Below, piece after piece: positions 14,368 to 20,791 of a stretch of DNA of 20,791 nucleotides (position 1 is its first letter; each line of letters starts with the position of its first letter). A program made the translations under genes and the position numbers. The notes beneath the pieces were generated by a model that was given only the letters and a program-made list of their open reading frames with translations, did not search any database and was not told the DNA's origin. Source of the DNA: JBGOUV01 sp041477815 (lineage in GTDB: Bacteria > Acidobacteriota > Terriglobia > Bryobacterales > JACQDG01); contig JBGOUV010000071.1 of assembly GCA_041477815.1 (NCBI GenBank), positions 1 through 20,791 of the forward strand, in the 5' to 3' direction.

Positions 14368-14372
14368 GTAGG

Positions 14373-14378
14373 CCTCCT
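14373..14378 (-). promoter_or_regulatory. Consensus ribosome binding site of TA operon
   Basis: AGGAGG on the - strand is five bases from the antitoxin ATG. It is a full consensus site, stronger than that of most genes here, fitting the need for antitoxin excess. Confidence 0.75.
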
Positions 14379-14408
14379 GGCCGGTAATCCTCTCTCCATA
14401 ATAGCCGT

Positions 14409-14738
14409 TCAGCGACCGTCCTGCTCCTCCGCCTCCCCGCCTCCCAGCTTGCCAGCCCCTCCATCATCCTCCGCAACCCCTGAGACCACACCCATCCCGA
14501 TCGAGGCGTAGAGCGGCACGTTGACGAAGAAGGCCGCCGGCCTTGCGCGTAACTGTTCAGGCGTCCGGCCTCGGCGATCGGCGGGATGGATCAGCAGCGA
14601 GACCGCCTGTCCCGGATCCCAGAAGTAGTACGACGCCTCCCGCTTCCCCGGCGGCGGCTCCGGAATGCCGGACACCAGGCTCGCGATCGCCACCAGCCCC
14701 CGGAGGCCCAGTACCCGGAAACTGTGCCGCCGGAGCAT
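14409..14738 (-). CDS. Hypothetical protein, small
   Basis: The 109-residue frame is not recognised. It starts MLRRHSFRVLGLRGLVAIAS with a hydrophobic N-terminal stretch that could be a weak signal or anchor. A middle part with WDPGQAVSLLIHPADRRG and a Gly/Glu-rich end follow. It is divergent from the M14 peptidase gene, with only 20 bases between starts, and ends 42 bases before the antitoxin start. The absence of a clear ribosome site leaves doubt that it is expressed. Confidence 0.5.
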   Translation of the reverse strand: MLRRHSFRVLGLRGLVAIASLVSGIPEPPPGKREASYYFWDPGQAVSLLIHPADRRGRTPEQLRARPAAFFVNVPLYASIGMGVVSGVAEDDGGAGKLGGGEAEEQDGR

Positions 14739-14758
14739 CTCGGCTATTATGATGGATC

Positions 14759-17227
14759 ATGCTTGGCCGCCTCCGCGTCGTCTTCTGTGGCGTCCTGCTG
14801 GCCGCCCGCCTGGCCGTCGCCGCCGTCCCCGCTCCGGAGTCGCACTTTGGCCACAGGATCGGCGCCGACCGCACCGTCCTCGACTGGGACCAGGTGGTTT
14901 CCTACTTCCGCCTGCTGGAAAAATCCTCCGACCGCCTGCGCGTGGAGGAGCTGGGCAAGACCACCGCCGGCCGTCCCTTCCTCGTCGCCACCATCTCCGC
15001 CCCTGAAACGCTGCGCAACCTCGACCGCTACCGCCAGATCCAGGCCAAGCTCGCGGATCCCCGGAGCACCACGCCGGCCGAAGCGGAGGGGCTCATCGCT
15101 GCCGGCAAGAGCATCGTCCTCATTACTTGCAGTATCCATGCCACCGAGATCGCCTCCACCCACACGGCCGTCGAATTTGCCTACAAGCTTCTCGCCGAAG
15201 ACACCCCGCGGCGGCGCGCCATCCTGGCCAACACCATCTTTTTGCTGGTCCCCTCCCTCAATCCGGACGGTGTCGACATCGTCACCGGCTGGTACCGCAA
15301 GACCCTGGGCACCCCCTACGAGGGGACTTCGCCCCCCGAGCTGTATCACAAGTATGTGGGCCACGACAACAACCGCGACTGGTACATGTTCACGCAGGCC
15401 GAAACCCGCCTCGCCGTCGCCAAGATCCACAACGTCTGGCATCCCCAGATCGTCTATGACGTGCACCAGATGGGTCCTTACGCCGCGCGCATGTTCGTGC
15501 CCCCCTGGCTCGATCCCATCGAGCCCAACATCGACGCGGTGATCGCGCAGCAGACCAACTCGCTCGGCGCGGCCATGGCCGCCGACCTCACCGCCGCCGG
15601 CAAGAAGGGCGTCGTCATCAATGCGATGTATGACTACTGGACGCCCGCCCGCCACTACCAGAGCTACCACGGCGGCATGCGCATCCTCACCGAATCGGCC
15701 AGCGCCCGCCTCGCCTCGCCGCTGACCGTGGCCTTCGAACAACTCGAGACCAAAGCCCTGGGATACAACGCCCGCGAGCGGGCCTGGAATCATCTGGAGC
15801 CCTGGGCGGGCGGAGAATGGCGTCTCCGCGACATCATCGATTACCAGCTCGTCGCCCTGGAGTCGTGCCTCTACTACGCCGCGCTCCGCCGCGACGACTT
15901 GCTCCGCAACTTTTACGGCATCGGCGTCCGTGCGGTCGGCCGCCGGGAGCCTCCCTATGCCTTTGTTCTGCCCCGCCGCCAGCACGACCCCAACTCGATG
16001 ACCCGGCTGCTGCAGGTCCTCGAATTCGGCCAGGTCGAGATCGACCGCGCCCGCCGCGGGTTTCACGCCTCCGGCCGCGACTACGAGGCCGGCGATTACG
16101 TCGTGCGCCTGGCCCAGCCCTACGGCTCCTTCGCCAAGGCCCTGCTGGAGCGCCAGCGCTACCCCGACCTGCGCGAGTACCCCGGCGGCCCGCCCAAACG
16201 GCCTTACGACGTCACCGCCCACACCTTGCCCCTTCTGATGGGCGTCCGCGCCGACACCATCGACGCCTCTTTCTCCGCCGATCTGGAACGCGTCCCCAAG
16301 GTTCTGCCCGAGCCCGGCACCGTTCCCAGCGCGCCCCGGGTGGCCCTCTCTCCCGCCTGGGGCAATACCTGGATCGCGGTCAACCGGCTCCTCCAGGCCG
16401 GCGCCGAAGTCTTCCGCGATCCCCGCGACGGAACTTTTCAGGTGACCAACTCCAGCCTGCTTCCCGCGCTGGCCCGCTCCCTCGGCCTGCCCCTCGCCGC
16501 CGCCCACGGTAACAGCCGGCGCCGGGTCCGCGCCCCCCGCATCGGCCTCTACCGGAGCTACGTACCCAACATGGACGAGGGTTGGACCCGCTGGATCCTG
16601 GAACAATTCGAATTCCCGTACACCAGCCTCACCGACCGCGAAATCCAGGCCGGACGCCTGCAGGAGAAGTATGACGCGATCGTGCTCCCGGACGCCTTAC
16701 CGCGCACCATGGAGATCGGCGCAGCGGGCGCGATGCCCCCCGAATTCTCGGGCGGATTGGGAGACGCCGGCGCTGCGGCGCTGAAGGACTTTGTCACTGC
16801 CGGTGGTACGGTGTTGGCCTTCAACCGCGCCTCCCTGTACGCCATCGACCGCCTCGGCGCGGCGGCCCGGAACGTTTTGGCGGGAGTTTCCAGCCGCGAC
16901 TTCTACGCGCCTGGTTCCCTTTTCACCGGGCTGGTCGAGGCCGGCCATCCGCTTGGTTTCGGACTGCCGGCCCAGACCGCGGTTTGGTTTGAGTCCGGAC
17001 CGGCGTTTGAGCTGACCGGCTCGGGGGCCGTTGCCGTGGTCAAGTACCCCTCCGCTAACGTGCTGGCTTCCGGTTGGCTGCTGGGGGAAAAACTCTTGCC
17101 GGACCGCGTTGCGGTGGTCGACTCGGCCAGCGGGAAGGGCCATATTATTCTGTTCGGGATACGGCCGCAGTACCGCGCCCAGAGTCACGCCACGTTCAAG
17201 CTGGTTTTTAACGCGTTCTTTCTGTAG
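14759..17227 (+). CDS. Secreted M14-family zinc metallopeptidase
   Basis: The 822-residue protein has a signal peptide (cleavage near residues 21-22) and an M14 carboxypeptidase domain at about 30-400. Zinc ligands are H127 and E130 in HATE and H236 in YDVHQMG; the catalytic Glu is E312 in LTES. The substrate-binding NNR is at 204-206. All key residues are present, so it is likely active, cutting peptides outside the cytoplasm. The C-terminal half contains a flavodoxin/GATase-like alpha-beta domain (about 590-720, IGLYRSYVPNMDEGWTRWIL onwards), typical of large M14 proteins in this kind of bacterium. No strong ribosome site is visible. Its TAG stop lies inside the second hairpin repeat copy. 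Confidence 0.93.
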   Translation: MLGRLRVVFCGVLLAARLAVAAVPAPESHFGHRIGADRTVLDWDQVVSYFRLLEKSSDRLRVEELGKTTAGRPFLVATISAPETLRNLDRYRQIQAKLADPRSTTPAEAEGLIAAGKSIVLITCSIHATEIASTHTAVEFAYKLLAEDTPRRRAILANTIFLLVPSLNPDGVDIVTGWYRKTLGTPYEGTSPPELYHKYVGHDNNRDWYMFTQAETRLAVAKIHNVWHPQIVYDVHQMGPYAARMFVPPWLDPIEPNIDAVIAQQTNSLGAAMAADLTAAGKKGVVINAMYDYWTPARHYQSYHGGMRILTESASARLASPLTVAFEQLETKALGYNARERAWNHLEPWAGGEWRLRDIIDYQLVALESCLYYAALRRDDLLRNFYGIGVRAVGRREPPYAFVLPRRQHDPNSMTRLLQVLEFGQVEIDRARRGFHASGRDYEAGDYVVRLAQPYGSFAKALLERQRYPDLREYPGGPPKRPYDVTAHTLPLLMGVRADTIDASFSADLERVPKVLPEPGTVPSAPRVALSPAWGNTWIAVNRLLQAGAEVFRDPRDGTFQVTNSSLLPALARSLGLPLAAAHGNSRRRVRAPRIGLYRSYVPNMDEGWTRWILEQFEFPYTSLTDREIQAGRLQEKYDAIVLPDALPRTMEIGAAGAMPPEFSGGLGDAGAAALKDFVTAGGTVLAFNRASLYAIDRLGAAARNVLAGVSSRDFYAPGSLFTGLVEAGHPLGFGLPAQTAVWFESGPAFELTGSGAVAVVKYPSANVLASGWLLGEKLLPDRVAVVDSASGKGHIILFGIRPQYRAQSHATFKLVFNAFFL

Positions 17228-17250
17228 GACCGGCGGAGGCCTGTCTTACA
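17223..17250. repeat. REP-like hairpin, diverged copy 2
   Basis: TGTAGGACCGGC pairs with GCCTGTCTTACA around the loop GGAG with one mismatch and one G-T pair. Loop and inner stem match the copy at 1477-1500. It covers the M14 stop codon and lies where two genes converge, so it might act as a transcription end. Confidence 0.65.
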
Positions 17251-18292
17251 TGGTTCGGGAGATCGCCCGGACCAGGCGACGGTAGGGTACCTGGTCCAGG
17301 CCGTTGAACAGGAGCAGCTCGCCGGTTCTCCAGGAACTGGACCACCACCTCACCAGCAGCCCTAGGGACTCGGCCCGCTCGCGGGGGGACCGGGGCTTGA
17401 ACTCGACGGTCAACAGCAGCTCCCGGAGACGCTGATCCAGCGATACTGGTTGCGACGCTTCTGCCGCCACCGCGAACCGCTTGCGCCCTTGCAGATATCC
17501 TTGATAGATAAACCACAGCTCTACCGCGGCCGGCTCTACCGACTTCTGCACCACCACCCCGTACAAACGATCCAGATCGCGCGCCAGCTCGTCGTTCAGC
17601 TTTAGCGCCTCCCGGGCCTTGTCCAGCCTCTTATGCCACTTGGCCGCCTGCTCGAACTCCAGCGCCGTGCTGGACTGGTCCCTCTCCGCTTCGAGTTGCC
17701 TGACCAGGGAGGCGCCCTGGGTCGCCAGAAAGTCTGCCACGCGTCCCACCTCCGCCCGGTACTGCTCCTCGGTGGAGCGGCCCTGGCAGGGACGGAGGCA
17801 CATGTTCATTTCCCCGTAGATACAGCCCGGATGCGCCGGGTCCGGGCGGATCTCCTCGCGGCAGCGGCGGATTTGGAACAGGTCCAGGAAGCCACTTTGG
17901 AATCGTTCGGCCGACGCCCTGGAAGTGAACGGACCGAAGTACACCGCCCGATCGCGCCCCGGGCGCCGGGTGAGGTAGCAGCGCGGATAGGGATTGGTCA
18001 GATTTACCTTCAGGAAGGGTGGAATCCGCAGGCGCAGGAACTTCCGGTAATCGTCGCGCCGATACCGCCGGGCGAGGCGATAGAGGGCCACCGCCGACTC
18101 GAACCCCGACCCGGTCGGATAATACTCGACCTTCTCGACCGCCTCCGCTCCGAAGATCCGCACCAACCGGCCCAGCCGCCGGCGCAGCACCCCCGTCCGG
18201 CCCAGGTGCGGGGTTCCGCCGCGGGGCCACACCACGTACACCCCCGCCACGTTCGGCACCGCCTCCAGGTCCCGGGGATCAGCCTCGGGCAC
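17246..18292 (-). CDS. UvrC N-terminal-half / Cho-like GIY-YIG nuclease
   Basis: The 348-residue protein has a GIY-YIG domain (GVY at 17-19, PHLGRT in place of YIG, catalytic Arg in 37-39, Glu65). It then has four cysteines C144, C157, C165 and C169 spaced like the UvrC iron-sulfur cluster, and a UVR motif near 197-232. UvrC makes the incisions in nucleotide excision repair. The RNase H-like second nuclease and HhH domains are missing, as in Cho, the alternative 3'-side nuclease. The C-terminal 110 residues are unfamiliar. The GTG start 18292 has GGAG seven bases upstream and overlaps the mnmG end by 14 bases, so it is translated from the mnmG transcript. Confidence 0.88.
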   Translation of the reverse strand: MPEADPRDLEAVPNVAGVYVVWPRGGTPHLGRTGVLRRRLGRLVRIFGAEAVEKVEYYPTGSGFESAVALYRLARRYRRDDYRKFLRLRIPPFLKVNLTNPYPRCYLTRRPGRDRAVYFGPFTSRASAERFQSGFLDLFQIRRCREEIRPDPAHPGCIYGEMNMCLRPCQGRSTEEQYRAEVGRVADFLATQGASLVRQLEAERDQSSTALEFEQAAKWHKRLDKAREALKLNDELARDLDRLYGVVVQKSVEPAAVELWFIYQGYLQGRKRFAVAAEASQPVSLDQRLRELLLTVEFKPRSPRERAESLGLLVRWWSSSWRTGELLLFNGLDQVPYRRLVRAISRTM

Positions 18293-20096
18293 CGGAACGC
18301 TCCGGCAGGTCCAGATAGACGTGGAGGATAGAGACCGCCGCCGGCGTAATCCCCGGGATCCGCCCGGCTTGGCCCAGGGTGAGGGGCCTGACCCGCTCCA
18401 GCTTCTCGACGACCTCGCGCGAGAGGCCCGGCAGCCCGCGAAACGCGAAGGCCGCCGGGATCTTTCGGCCCTCGGCCCTTTTCAACTGGTCGATGTGGCG
18501 CTGCTGCTGGACCAGGTATCCCTCATACTTGATCTCGGTCTCGAGGGCCTTCAGCTCCAGGCGCCGGTAGTCGTCCCCGAGACGCTGCCGCAGCACGGGC
18601 TCCAGCGTGTCCACGGTCACTTCCGGCCGCTTTAGCGATTGCCGCAGGTCGGCCAGGGCGTTCCGCATGCGGGCCATGCGGTCCTGCTTCGCGCAGTACC
18701 GCGCCCAATCCTCATCGCCGACCAGGCCCACGCGGCGTCCGATGGGGGTCAGGCGCTGATCCGCGTTGTCGATCCGCAACTGCAGGCGGAACTCGGCCCG
18801 CGAGGTGAACATCCGGTACGGCTCAGTAGTGCCCTTGTTGATCAGGTCGTCGATCAGGATTCCGGTATACCCCTGGGTCCGGTCCAGGATCACGGGCGGA
18901 AGCCCCCGAATCGCGCACCCGGCGTTGATCCCAGCCATGATCCCCTGGCAGGCCGCCTCCTCGTACCCCGACGTCCCGTTGATCTGCCCGGCCAGATACA
19001 GCCGCCGGATCTTCTTGACCTCCAGCGTCGGCGCCAGCTCGGTCGCGTCCACCGAATCGTATTCGATGGCGTACCCCGGCCGGATCATCTCCGCGTTCTC
19101 CAGGCCCGGCACCGAACGGACCATTGCCGTCTGCACGTCGATCGGCATGCTCGTCGACATCCCGTTGACGTAAATCTCGTTGGTGTCGAGCCCCTCGGGT
19201 TCGAGAAAGATCTGGTGGCGCAGCTTGTCCGGAAACTTGACGACCTTATCCTCGATCGACGGGCAGTAGCGCGGCCCCACCCCGCTAATCTGGCCGCTGT
19301 AGAGCGGCGACCGGTGCAGGTTGTCGCGCAGGACCCGGTGGGTCTCCTCGGTGGTGAACGCGATGTGACACGCGACCTGCTCGCGGTCGATCTTCTCGGT
19401 GCGGAACGAGAACGGCGTCGGCTCGGGATCGCCCGCCTGCGCCTCGAACCGGCTCCAGTCGATCGAGCGGCCGTCCAGGCGCGGCGGCGTCCCGGTCTTG
19501 AGCCGCCCGCACGCGAGGCCCAGGTGGCGCAGCACCTCGCCCAGCAACTGCGAGGGCGGCTCGCCGCTGCGGCCCGCCGGATACGTGGTCTCGCCGCAGT
19601 GGATGAGGCCGTTCAAGAACGTGCCGGTGGTGATGATCACCGCCGCAGCCGCCACCAGTCGCCCGTCGCGCAGGGCGACACCGCACACGGTTCCCTCGTC
19701 GAGGAGCAGGTCGATCACCTCCGCCTGCTTGATGACGAGATTCGGCTCCCTCTCGAGCACCCGCTTCATCTCGATGCGGTATTGTTTCTTATCGCACTGT
19801 GCCCGAGGCGACCAGACGGCCGGCCCGCGGCTGGTGTTCAGCAGGCGGAACTGGATGCCCACGGCGTCGGTAACCACGCCCATGATGCCGCCCAGGGCGT
19901 CCACTTCGCGGACCAGGTGGCCCTTGGCAATGCCGCCCACGGCCGGGTTGCACGACATTTGGGCGATCAGGTCGAGGTTCAGGGTCACCAGGGCGGTCTT
20001 CAACCCCATGCGGGCGGTGGCCATGGCCGCCTCGCACCCGGCGTGCCCGGCTCCGACCACCACCACCTCGTACCTTTCGTTGAACGTTCGCCCCAT
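18279..20096 (-). CDS. mnmG: tRNA uridine-5-carboxymethylaminomethyl(34) synthesis enzyme MnmG
   Basis: MnmG, with MnmE, installs carboxymethylaminomethyl groups on U34 of tRNAs using FAD and folate. The 605-residue protein has the FAD-binding GAGHAG at 15-20, the SCNPAVGGIAKGHL block near 48-61 with its conserved Cys49, RYCPSIEDKVVKFPDK with the second conserved Cys, and the AGQINGTSGYEEAACQG segment. The C-terminal KYEGYL and LTLGQAGRIPG blocks are complete. ATG 20096 is preceded by an AT-rich stretch with no ribosome site, so a short or leaderless mRNA is possible. mnmE is not in view. A UvrC-like gene overlaps its 3' end. Confidence 0.97.
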   Translation of the reverse strand: MGRTFNERYEVVVVGAGHAGCEAAMATARMGLKTALVTLNLDLIAQMSCNPAVGGIAKGHLVREVDALGGIMGVVTDAVGIQFRLLNTSRGPAVWSPRAQCDKKQYRIEMKRVLEREPNLVIKQAEVIDLLLDEGTVCGVALRDGRLVAAAAVIITTGTFLNGLIHCGETTYPAGRSGEPPSQLLGEVLRHLGLACGRLKTGTPPRLDGRSIDWSRFEAQAGDPEPTPFSFRTEKIDREQVACHIAFTTEETHRVLRDNLHRSPLYSGQISGVGPRYCPSIEDKVVKFPDKLRHQIFLEPEGLDTNEIYVNGMSTSMPIDVQTAMVRSVPGLENAEMIRPGYAIEYDSVDATELAPTLEVKKIRRLYLAGQINGTSGYEEAACQGIMAGINAGCAIRGLPPVILDRTQGYTGILIDDLINKGTTEPYRMFTSRAEFRLQLRIDNADQRLTPIGRRVGLVGDEDWARYCAKQDRMARMRNALADLRQSLKRPEVTVDTLEPVLRQRLGDDYRRLELKALETEIKYEGYLVQQQRHIDQLKRAEGRKIPAAFAFRGLPGLSREVVEKLERVRPLTLGQAGRIPGITPAAVSILHVYLDLPERSGARG

Positions 20097-20116
20097 CTAT
20101 AACTATTCTATTCTAT

Positions 20117-20133
20117 GCAACTGGTCCGGTTGC
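20117..20133. promoter_or_regulatory. Operator-like palindrome upstream of mnmG
   Basis: GCAACTGG, one central T, then CCGGTTGC form a 17-base palindrome with a single mismatched pair. It lies 21-37 bases before the mnmG ATG, next to the AT-rich likely -10 region, where a repressor could act. It could also be a hairpin. Confidence 0.35.
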
Positions 20134-20193
20134 CGGTATGAAAATATTAGTAATAGGAGGAGACGTCCCGGGGCAAAAACGCGCCTGTTAGCC

Positions 20194-20495
20194 CTAGGCC
20201 TCCAGCTTCGTGGTGTCCAGAGGCCGAGCGCCGTGGTGCACGGTTAGAAGGTGGACATCGTCTTGTCGAAGCCGATAGATAACGCGATAGCTGCCCACGA
20301 TGATCTCTCTGATGTGCTCGATTCCCAATTCGGGAACCATCCTCCCCAAGCGCGGATAGCTTGCCAGTCGATCTGTGGCGCGGACTACGCGGTCGGCGAA
20401 CGCCCGCCGCGACTTGCGGGTGCGTCCCGAGCAATGAACAGGCAGATCGCCTCGAGATCATCGGCCGCCTGCGGCGTCCACCTTACTTCAGCTAT
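20194..20495 (-). pseudogene. ParE-type toxin, broken
   Basis: The frame starting near ATA 20495 reads AEVRWTPQAADDLEAICLFI and RDAP and then hits a stop. One base out of frame it resumes as AFADRVVRATDRL, then HIREIIVGSYRVIYRL and DTTKLEA, ending in TAG. Adding one C in the CCC run at 20418-20420 gives a complete 100-residue ParE-like toxin with RKSRR at the join. The start codon also looks lost: ATA stands where ATG is expected. ParE toxins attack gyrase. It should be inactive unless the frameshift is a sequencing error. The intact partner antitoxin lies just upstream. Confidence 0.75.
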
Positions 20496-20665
20496 TTCGC
20501 CAGGCGTTGGCGAACCTCTTCTTGACTGAGGAGTTCACCGCGATCCGCTTGACGAAGACCTTTCTCGACCTTGTAAAGAAGATAAAGCCGATCGAGGGCA
20601 TCTTCGACGCCGGCGTCGTCGGGAAGGTCCTCAATTGCTTTCAACATCTGCTGCTTCGTCTCCAC
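20492..20665 (-). CDS. Antitoxin partner of the broken ParE toxin
   Basis: The acidic helical protein (57 residues from GTG 20665, or 63 from TTG 20683) contains IEDLPDDAGVEDALDRLYLLYKVE in two pieces and a LLSQEEVRQRLAK end. It matches small antitoxins that sit before ParE/RelE toxins. I prefer the GTG because GGAG lies seven bases upstream. Relatives usually continue after AK with W and one or two more residues; here the next codon is TAG instead of TGG, the same base that spoils the toxin start. Confidence 0.7.
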   Translation of the reverse strand: METKQQMLKAIEDLPDDAGVEDALDRLYLLYKVEKGLRQADRGELLSQEEVRQRLAK

Positions 20666-20739
20666 AGCAACTCTCCAGTCCAATACCGTATCCTAGCACC
20701 GACGGCGGCGCGAGAGCCAGCTTGCTTCGGCACGCGATC

Positions 20740-20791
20740 GTCTAACGATCGGGCGCTCCGGCGCGCGCCGGTTCTTGACGCGCCGGCTGCA
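20740..20791 (-). other. attC-like right half at window end
   Basis: On the - strand the stretch ends with GTTAGAC (20740-20746), a full match to the integron R' box GTTRRRY. Before it, CGCGCCGG (20779-20786 on the + strand) pairs with CCGGCGCG (20758-20765), followed outward by TGCAGCC-type sequence similar to the site at 12808-12875. The left half lies outside the window. It is directly ahead of the toxin-antitoxin locus. Confidence 0.45.

Noticed and set aside
14747..16606. 619-codon open frame antisense to the M14 peptidase
   Set aside because: The + strand protein has all catalytic residues; the antisense frame is low-complexity Gly/Val/Asp-rich.
18639..20102. 487-codon open frame antisense to mnmG
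   Set aside because: mnmG is unmistakable, and the other frame has no motif.

Overview
The window is about 20.8 kb of GC-rich bacterial chromosome. Gene content suggests an Acidobacteriota member of the Solibacter/Bryobacter type. The clues are an ADOP-style MacB/FtsX permease, a divergent second EF-G, a large secreted M14 peptidase, a UvrC-like half-protein joined to mnmG, and a dispersed GGACAGGC-type hairpin repeat. This assignment is inference from gene style; no rRNA gene or other phylogenetic marker was available to test it.

Region 1 (1-8.3 kb, + strand) holds the C-terminal part of an ABC permease, an EF-G-like GTPase coupled to a secreted protein of unknown function, and a lower-GC stretch. 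That stretch carries an apparent tyrosine-recombinase start scar and an EamA transporter. A lipoprotein and an S41/PDZ protease homologue follow; the homologue lacks both canonical catalytic residues.

Region 2 (8.3-11.8 kb) is housekeeping. pgsA has a near-consensus sigma-70 promoter and overlaps an AMMECR1-family gene. der is on the - strand. A short precorrin-2 dehydrogenase-like gene is divergent from der and overlaps a DUF2103 gene by GTGA.

Region 3 (11.8-14.7 kb, - strand) is an accessory island. It holds a broken DUF4160 gene with a PIN-like tail, a small conserved hypothetical gene, the C-terminal half of a DUF262-HNH nuclease, a RelE toxin/antitoxin pair and a small hypothetical gene. 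Between the HNH remnant and the next gene lies a structure with the architecture of an integron attC site. A right-half attC-like sequence recurs at the window's end, next to a decayed ParE toxin/antitoxin locus. The accessory genes may therefore be relics of gene cassettes without an integrase in view.

Region 4 (14.7-20.8 kb) holds the secreted M14 metallopeptidase (+), then mnmG and an overlapping UvrC/Cho-like gene (-), then the decayed TA locus. No tRNA, rRNA, CRISPR array or intact transposon was seen.
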